From: Bdellovibrionales bacterium
Lineage (GTDB): Bacteria > Bdellovibrionota > Bacteriovoracia > Bacteriovoracales > Bacteriovoracaceae
DNA: 10,659 nucleotides
NCBI GenBank assembly: GCA_030633015.1
Contig: DAOVTR010000022.1
Location: 1 to 10,659 of the forward strand
Direction: 5' to 3'
Shown here: positions 6,311-10,659 of the stretch, piece after piece
How positions within the stretch are numbered: the first letter of the stretch is position 1
Layout: each line of letters begins with the position of its first letter
Position numbers and translations under genes: made by a program
Notes under the pieces: generated by a model
What the model saw: the letters and a program-made list of their open reading frames with translations, nothing else
What the model was told of the DNA's origin: nothing
Database searches by the model: none

Positions 6311-6640
6311 TCATTTCTCACTAGACTTTTCATCTGGTTTATCTTCAGGTGGCCTGTTATCGTCTGTTGCTGACGAAATATTTTTTGATTTTTCTACCTC
6401 ATCAGCTAAGGGGTTAAAATCAACGTTAAATGGCCTGTCATCTTTTTTGGGCTCAACATTTTTTAAATATTCACTAGTTTCAGGAGTATTAATTTGGGTC
6501 ATAAAATCATTTTTAGCATTCTTAAATTCTCTAAAATAACGCCCCATAGAACGACCTAATTCAGGAAGTTTTTTTGGTCCTACAAATACCAAAGCAATTA
6601 TACCAACTACAATAATCTCTCCTGCACCAAGGCCAAACAT
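6311..6640 (-). CDS. tatB: TatA/TatB-family protein, probably TatB
   Basis: A 109-residue single-helix Tat subunit with N-terminal MFGLGAGE (E8), a membrane helix to about residue 20, the hinge G21-P22-K-K-L-P-E and an amphipathic helix (LGRSMGRYFREFKNAKNDF, about 28-46), then a long, acidic and polar tail rich in Asp, Lys and Pro. The GPKKLP hinge, the longer cytoplasmic part and the presence of a second, shorter TatA-like gene next door point to TatB, which works with TatC in substrate recognition. Many bifunctional TatA proteins also have FGPKKLPEL, so the TatA/TatB split is not certain. AGGAG lies a few bases before the ATG at 6640. It is the first gene of the tatB-tatA pair. Confidence 0.82.
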   Translation of the reverse strand: MFGLGAGEIIVVGIIALVFVGPKKLPELGRSMGRYFREFKNAKNDFMTQINTPETSEYLKNVEPKKDDRPFNVDFNPLADEVEKSKNISSATDDNRPPEDKPDEKSSEK

Positions 6641-6670
6641 TTTTTCTCCTAAATACTTTAACTGTAAGAA

Positions 6671-6699
6671 AATTTACCTAGAATTGTGCTTTATGGCAA
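6671..6699 (-). promoter_or_regulatory. Putative promoter of tatB-tatA
   Basis: On the minus strand, -35 TTGCCA (6694-6699, 5 of 6 consensus) and -10 TAAATT (6671-6676, 4 of 6) are 17 bases apart, with the -10 about 30 bases before the tatB ATG. The 184-bp stretch 6641-6824 carries this and the opposing MCE-operon promoter. Confidence 0.4.
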
Positions 6700-6741
6700 G
6701 AAAACAGAAACTAGAAAAAAATATTACCTATTTTTACTCTA

Positions 6742-6770
6742 TTTACCCAGATATTGATTAAAATTATAAT
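6742..6770 (+). promoter_or_regulatory. Putative promoter of the MCE transport operon
   Basis: A perfect -10 TATAAT (6765-6770) follows a weak -35 TTTACC (6742-6747) at a 17-base spacing. Transcription would start about 48 bases before the TTG at 6825. The predicted leader contains a small RNA stem (GUGUG 6793-6797 with CGCAC 6801-6805, one G-U pair). Confidence 0.45.
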
Positions 6771-6815
6771 TTACTAATCAAACATTAATTTTGTGTGCAA
6801 CGCACCTAAAGCGAA

Positions 6816-6820
6816 AGGGA
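6816..6820 (+). promoter_or_regulatory. Ribosome binding site supporting a TTG start for the MlaE-like gene
   Basis: AGGGA lies 4 bases before TTG at 6825. The next in-frame ATG is residue 53, inside the first membrane region, so TTG is the sensible start. Confidence 0.6.
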
Positions 6821-6824
6821 CAAT

Positions 6825-7586
6825 TTGAAAAGCCTGATAAAAGCTAATATAAATTTTAAAGATTATTTTGCTGATATTTTATATGACTTAGTAAATATAA
6901 AAGAAAATCAAAATATCTCTAAAGACGTATTGATAAATCAAATTCTTTTTACAGGTTATGAAGCCTTTTCAATCATCGCAATGATATCTTTACTCCTTGG
7001 TGCAGTTATCATTCACCAAGGATACAGTGTTTTAGAGTCGTTTGGTCAAACTGAATTAATCTATGATATTTTGGTAAGTGCAGTTGTTAGAGATTTTGCC
7101 CCCATAATTATATCATTTATTATTTTGGCCCGCTCTGGGACAGCCATTTCAACAGAACTTGGAAATATGGTCTTAAATAAGGAGATCGATGCTTTAAAAG
7201 CTTTTGGAATTTCTCCAATTTCATATATTGTAACTCCAAGAATTTTAGGCATGATTTTATCAATGGTAATATTAACTTTATACTTCTCAATTTTTGGAAT
7301 TTTTGGAGGCTATATAGTTAGTTCACTTTTTAACCCTCTCCCTTTTGGAGAATTTTTTGATAATTTTATAAAATCCTTAAGTTTTTTAGATATTCAAGTA
7401 ACTTTTTTTAAAATAATATTTTCAGCCTTTGCAATTTCTGTAATTAGCAGCTTTCATGGATTAAGCGTAAAAAGTGCAACAACTGAAGTGCCACAACGAA
7501 ATATTGCAGCAGTCAAAGGAAGTGTCTTTTCAATTTTTATAATTAATATTGCTGGAATATTAATACATATCTTTTTTAAAGGTTAA
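6825..7586 (+). CDS. mlaE: MlaE-family ABC permease (MCE lipid transport)
   Basis: This 253-residue protein is an inner-membrane permease of the MlaE family, which works with an ATPase and an MCE-domain protein to move phospholipids between membranes. An N-terminal interfacial helix is followed by about five membrane segments (about 47-66, 83-103, 136-166, 193-212, 232-250). The family signature is R103-SGTAISTELGNMV with E111, then NKEIDALKAFG with E120 and a Pro-Arg pair at 138-139. The length matches E. coli MlaE (260). It begins with TTG behind AGGGA. It is the first gene of the operon; the ATPase starts one base after its stop. Direction of transport (inward or outward) cannot be read from the sequence. 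Confidence 0.93.
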   Translation: MKSLIKANINFKDYFADILYDLVNIKENQNISKDVLINQILFTGYEAFSIIAMISLLLGAVIIHQGYSVLESFGQTELIYDILVSAVVRDFAPIIISFIILARSGTAISTELGNMVLNKEIDALKAFGISPISYIVTPRILGMILSMVILTLYFSIFGIFGGYIVSSLFNPLPFGEFFDNFIKSLSFLDIQVTFFKIIFSAFAISVISSFHGLSVKSATTEVPQRNIAAVKGSVFSIFIINIAGILIHIFFKG

Positions 7587-7587
7587 T

Positions 7588-8253
7588 ATGTTTAAGATAC
7601 AAAACCTATATGCATCAATTTCAAACAAAGATATTTTCAATAATCTTAGCGCAAACTTCTCTCCTGAAAAAATAACAGTTATCTCCGGTCCATCAGGAAC
7701 CGGAAAATCTCTGCTTTTATCATATCTTGCTGGAGTAACTTTACCAGAGAGAGGTGATATCGTTTATAACGAACAATCAATATACAACTCATCATTTGAT
7801 CAAATTAAAATAATCAAAAAAAAATTTGGCATTATTTTTCAAGTTCCTGCTTTGATTTCAAACTTAACAATTTTTCAAAATTTAAAACTAGCACTTGACG
7901 CCCATTCAAAAGAGTTAAGTGACGTGGAAAAATCAAATATTATAACAAACTATCTTGAAAAATTTAAAATCTCCTCCCTTGGAGATCAACGTCCAGCAAC
8001 TCTTTCATCGGGCCAACAATATATCATCTCTCTAATAAGAGCACTTATTACAAATCCACTTGTTTTTCTTTGGGACGATCCATTTATAAATATTGATGAA
8101 AGCTTACATGACATAGTTAACCAAGAAATAAGTGAACTAAAGAAAAAAAAATGTGTGATTCTATTTTTTACAAATAGATCTAATATAATAAAAAATTATG
8201 GAGATATAATATTTAGAATATCTCACAACAAAATGGTGACATATGAGCTTTAA
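7588..8253 (+). CDS. mlaF: MlaF-family ABC ATPase with altered catalytic residues
   Basis: This is the 221-residue ATPase partner of the MlaE-like permease. Walker A is G34-P-S-G-T-G-K40-S41, the Q-loop is F-Q85, the signature is L139-S-S-G-Q143 (usual LSGGQ) and Walker B ends in L161-W-D163-D164. Two residues needed for ATP hydrolysis in typical ABC proteins are changed: the catalytic Glu after the Walker B Asp is D164, and the H-loop His (ILVTHD in relatives) is N196 (ILFFTNRS). I checked both codons (GAT 8077-8079, AAT 8173-8175). It is also shorter than E. coli MlaF (269). The reading frame is intact and the gene is tightly packed, so it is probably made. It may hydrolyse ATP slowly, or work by binding-driven switching. 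It overlaps the next gene by 11 bp. Confidence 0.88.
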   Translation: MFKIQNLYASISNKDIFNNLSANFSPEKITVISGPSGTGKSLLLSYLAGVTLPERGDIVYNEQSIYNSSFDQIKIIKKKFGIIFQVPALISNLTIFQNLKLALDAHSKELSDVEKSNIITNYLEKFKISSLGDQRPATLSSGQQYIISLIRALITNPLVFLWDDPFINIDESLHDIVNQEISELKKKKCVILFFTNRSNIIKNYGDIIFRISHNKMVTYEL

Positions 8254-9115
8254 GTATAAACATCGAGAAAAACTAGTATCAGGCTTCGTATTAATTGCTA
8301 TCGGATTATTTATAATGTTTTTAACGTTGGTAATGATTAACAATAAAACATTTCATAAAAAGATCCATTTTCATACAATAATTTCAAATGCCAATGGACT
8401 TCAAAAACATCCTCCAGTTATTTTTAAAGGGCTAGAAATTGGTAGAGTCACATGCTTTTCTCTTGATAAAGAAAACAAAATAAAAGTTGATTTTTTTATT
8501 TATAACGATTTTAGAAAAAAAGCTGTCACCTATAGCGTAATATCATTAATTAGTGGCACACTATCTGGTGACATTACTCATCTAGAATTAATAGTACCTG
8601 ATAATAAACAACAAAACCTTAAGACATTAAAGACCGACTCTTTTATTGCATACATCAAATCACCACAAGGTATTGAAAATATTTCAAATGGAAACATCAC
8701 TGCTCCAGATGAAGGGTTCGGTGGTGTTGCAACAAAATTAAATAAAGTCTTAGAGGATCTTACAAACCAAAAAACAGTAATCAAAATTGATGAAACAATA
8801 GAAACTTTAAACTTAGTCTTAATGAGAGTAGAAGAGCTACTTGAGGCCCAACATGAAAAACAAGGAATCGTAGGACGGGCCGGAGGAGAATCAGTAAATA
8901 AAATACTTCAAAGTATAGAGAGATCAATGATCTATGTTGAAGATACAATGAAGACACTACATGAAAATAAAAAAAATATTTCTCCAATCATTATTAATGC
9001 CAATAAAGCAATTAAAAACTTAAATGACACTCTTAAAGGAGTAAATAATAATCCTCTAATTAAAGGAGGTATTGTTAAAGATAAAAAATACCTAGGAGTC
9101 GAACTCAATGACTAA
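8243..9115 (+). CDS. mlaD: MlaD-like single MCE-domain protein
   Basis: This 290-residue protein has a cytoplasmic N-terminus rich in Lys/Arg, one membrane anchor (about 12-32) and a periplasmic MCE domain (about 42-118) with the pattern NANGLQKHPPVIFKGLEIGRV (49-69), which includes the usual GL...V...G...G.V glycines. The rest (about 160-268) is mostly helical and hydrophilic with coiled-coil character, ending in a conserved-looking NPLIKGG (270-276). MCE proteins form hexameric rings or tubes that carry lipids across the periplasm. At 290 residues it is longer than E. coli MlaD (183) and resembles forms with an extended helical stalk. ATG at 8243 overlaps the ATPase end by 11 bp; its own stop overlaps the lipoprotein start by 8 bp. 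Confidence 0.9.
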   Translation: MSFKYKHREKLVSGFVLIAIGLFIMFLTLVMINNKTFHKKIHFHTIISNANGLQKHPPVIFKGLEIGRVTCFSLDKENKIKVDFFIYNDFRKKAVTYSVISLISGTLSGDITHLELIVPDNKQQNLKTLKTDSFIAYIKSPQGIENISNGNITAPDEGFGGVATKLNKVLEDLTNQKTVIKIDETIETLNLVLMRVEELLEAQHEKQGIVGRAGGESVNKILQSIERSMIYVEDTMKTLHENKKNISPIIINANKAIKNLNDTLKGVNNNPLIKGGIVKDKKYLGVELND

Positions 9116-9950
9116 AACAACATTCATATATATAATCTTTTTAATTATAATATCTTTAAACTTACTAAGCTGCTCTTCTACATCACAGAAAAAATATGAA
9201 CAAAATGAAATGGAAGGACGCGCTGATGAATATTCTGCTCTAGGAGATAAATTTAGAAATGAAAAAAAATATATTGAAGCTGAAAAATATTATCAAACGG
9301 CGGCGGATCTATATATTTTAAAAGGAATCAAAAAGAAATACCTCTTGACCAGGCTTAAAAAGGCGCTGCTTTTAATAAAACGCAATGAAATAAAAAGCTT
9401 TAATAAAAACCTACTATCACTAAAATCATTTAACCAAATTGAAAATCTGGGACTAGATAGACCGATTAAGTATTTAGAAGCTCGATACCTTTATCATAGA
9501 GGTAATATTTCGAAGGCAAATGAACTTATAAAAGAGCTAGTTTCACTTTATGATAATGAAAAAGAAATTGAACAAAAAATATATTATCATTTTTTCCTTG
9601 CATCTAAAAATCTTCAAACTACAGATAATAAAAAAAGAAGAAAACTAAAAAACAGACTAAGTGAGCTTGAAGAGCTTTATAATGCGGGAGAACTCTATAA
9701 CATTGAAGTTTTAGCCTTTGCTAGATTAACCATGTCAAAACTCTATCTTGAACATGACCATTTTGAACAGGCGAAAAAACAAATTGTTAAGACAGATAAT
9801 TTATACCGAAACCTCGAATTAACGTCTAAAAGAGATCAAATATTACAACTATATATCGAACTATATAAAAAACAAAATAACTTAGAAAAGTTAAAGCACT
9901 ATCAGACACTATTAATAAATTTTAAAAAATTAAATAAGATATATAACTAA
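9108..9950 (+). CDS. Lipoprotein with TPR-like helices in the MCE operon
   Basis: A 280-residue predicted lipoprotein. The signal peptide has a hydrophobic core IIFLIIISLNLL and a lipobox L-L-S-C22, so C22 should be lipidated; the following S-S-T does not contain the Asp inner-membrane retention signal, so outer-membrane placement is likely. Residues about 38-70 (ALGDKFRNEKKYIEAEKYYQ and onward) look like a tetratricopeptide repeat, and the rest (to 280) is almost wholly helical, Lys- and Glu-rich, with further TPR-like pairs (about 120-165, 200-265). It does not resemble the small PqiC/ABC-auxiliary lipoproteins. Its position after mlaD and before a secreted beta-rich protein suggests it docks the MCE stalk to an outer-membrane partner; this is inference. 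GGAG lies 9 bases before the ATG. Confidence 0.85.
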   Translation: MTKTTFIYIIFLIIISLNLLSCSSTSQKKYEQNEMEGRADEYSALGDKFRNEKKYIEAEKYYQTAADLYILKGIKKKYLLTRLKKALLLIKRNEIKSFNKNLLSLKSFNQIENLGLDRPIKYLEARYLYHRGNISKANELIKELVSLYDNEKEIEQKIYYHFFLASKNLQTTDNKKRRKLKNRLSELEELYNAGELYNIEVLAFARLTMSKLYLEHDHFEQAKKQIVKTDNLYRNLELTSKRDQILQLYIELYKKQNNLEKLKHYQTLLINFKKLNKIYN

Positions 9951-9961
9951 AAGGAGTTTTA

Positions 9962-10659
9962 ATGAAAAATTTATTTATTATTGCAATTTCTACTTTAATT
10001 TGTACTTTAAGCTTTGCAAGTACTGTTAGAGTTAGCACCATGGGAACGATAGGAGTTTATCCTATAGATACGGCTCATGGATCAAATTACAACTCGGGAT
10101 CTACTTACTATGATGATGATTCAAATGTTTTTTCCATGCCTGGATATATTCATAATCTAAAAGATAATAGTGTAACCTTTGAAGATGGTATGGCCGGTTT
10201 CTTTACCAAGCTTGGAAAGAAAAAATCAAATACTCGCTTAGGATTTCACTACGGACGACTTGATCCCATGTTTTCTGAAGCAGTTGCAAATTTGGGTGGC
10301 GTTGTAGCCTCTGCAATGAAGCCGATAGAACTTTTTTATGGTGCAAAAAACTCTGGGTTAAAATGGGGAGGTTCATTTACCTACCTTGATACCAAAACTG
10401 CCCTAGGAGAGGAAGTCAGTGGTATGAAAATTTCATTCAGCGCAGTTTTAAAAAACAAATTAACTATCTGGTCTGCCATTAGAATCAATAATAAATTTAA
10501 AGATGATGCAACTACTTATGAATATGAAGATAAACTTGGCTTTGATTTTGGAATAAAAGCTAAAAAGTTCAATAGCGATCTCTACTTCATTGTTAACAGA
10601 AGAAACTATGAAATTACAACTGGAGCAGGAACTACTGATACATCTTATTTTCAAATAAA
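9962..10659 (+). CDS. Secreted beta-strand-rich, probably outer-membrane protein (partial)
   Basis: My own translation from the ATG at 9962 stays open to the window end (232 full codons), so the C-terminus is missing. AGGAG lies six bases before the ATG, 11 bp after the lipoprotein stop. The signal peptide is MKNLFIIAISTLICTLSFAS, with cleavage probably near SFA-S. The mature part shows repeated amphipathic beta strands separated by polar turns (for example about 90-100, 121-129, 132-142, 153-163, 166-177, 191-201, 204-214), rich in Gly, aromatic and alternating polar residues, as in outer-membrane barrels. I do not recognise a named family. In this operon it may be the outer-membrane end of the lipid transport path, comparable in place but not in sequence to MlaA. 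A different barrel, such as a porin, cannot be excluded. Confidence 0.77.
   Translation, partial: MKNLFIIAISTLICTLSFASTVRVSTMGTIGVYPIDTAHGSNYNSGSTYYDDDSNVFSMPGYIHNLKDNSVTFEDGMAGFFTKLGKKKSNTRLGFHYGRLDPMFSEAVANLGGVVASAMKPIELFYGAKNSGLKWGGSFTYLDTKTALGEEVSGMKISFSAVLKNKLTIWSAIRINNKFKDDATTYEYEDKLGFDFGIKAKKFNSDLYFIVNRRNYEITTGAGTTDTSYFQI

Noticed and set aside
7061..7252. Minus-strand open frame inside the MlaE-like gene
   Set aside because: Antisense shadow of the permease signature region, with no start signal.
8161..8343. Minus-strand open frame across the mlaF/mlaD junction
   Set aside because: AT-rich antisense shadow; the plus-strand genes here are clear.
8578..8987. Two minus-strand open frames inside the MlaD-like gene
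   Set aside because: Antisense shadows of the MCE protein, without start signals or domains.
10460..10654. Minus-strand open frame near the right edge
   Set aside because: Antisense to the beta-rich secreted protein, low complexity (Ser/Ile/Phe rich), no start signal.

Overview
The window is AT-rich DNA from a Gram-negative bacterium. Evidence for an outer membrane includes a complete MCE/Mla-type lipid transport operon, a lipoprotein with a clear lipobox, a probable outer-membrane barrel, twin-arginine export genes and periplasmic c-type hemes. A low-GC Bdellovibrionota/Bacteriovoracia-like or other former deltaproteobacterial organism would fit, but this is inference from gene style and base composition only; no rRNA is present to settle it.

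Left block (1-4189, all minus strand) reads as one operon of four genes: a ferredoxin/flavodoxin-NADP reductase (3365-4189); a secreted protein made almost entirely of ten exact 18-residue Cys repeats (2692-3330); a Tat-exported Rieske iron-sulfur protein (2256-2669); and a cytochrome b fused to a long multiheme c-type cytochrome with at least ten heme-binding motifs (2263 to beyond base 1). The last two should form a Rieske/cytochrome b quinol-oxidising complex in which the multiheme domain replaces cytochrome c1. The Cys-repeat protein is the most unusual item and I do not recognise its family.

Middle block (4190-6640): a 210-bp divergent promoter region separates this operon from an OxyR-type peroxide sensor (4400-5347) that keeps the redox cysteine pair C199/C208. 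An OxyR-like double operator lies just before oxyR. tatC follows oxyR by 15 bp. On the opposite strand tatB-like and tatA genes run toward tatC, and the tatA and tatC stop codons touch with no base between. The Tat system can export the Rieske protein encoded in the same window.

Right block (6825-10659, all plus strand) is a tightly packed operon with overlapping or nearly abutting genes: MlaE-family permease, MlaF-family ATPase with altered catalytic residues, single-MCE-domain MlaD-like protein, a TPR-like lipoprotein, and the start of a secreted beta-strand-rich, probably outer-membrane protein that runs off the right edge. Together these look like a lipid transport path from inner membrane across the periplasm to the outer membrane.

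No tRNA, rRNA, CRISPR array, insertion sequence or gene-free stretch longer than about 210 bases was found.
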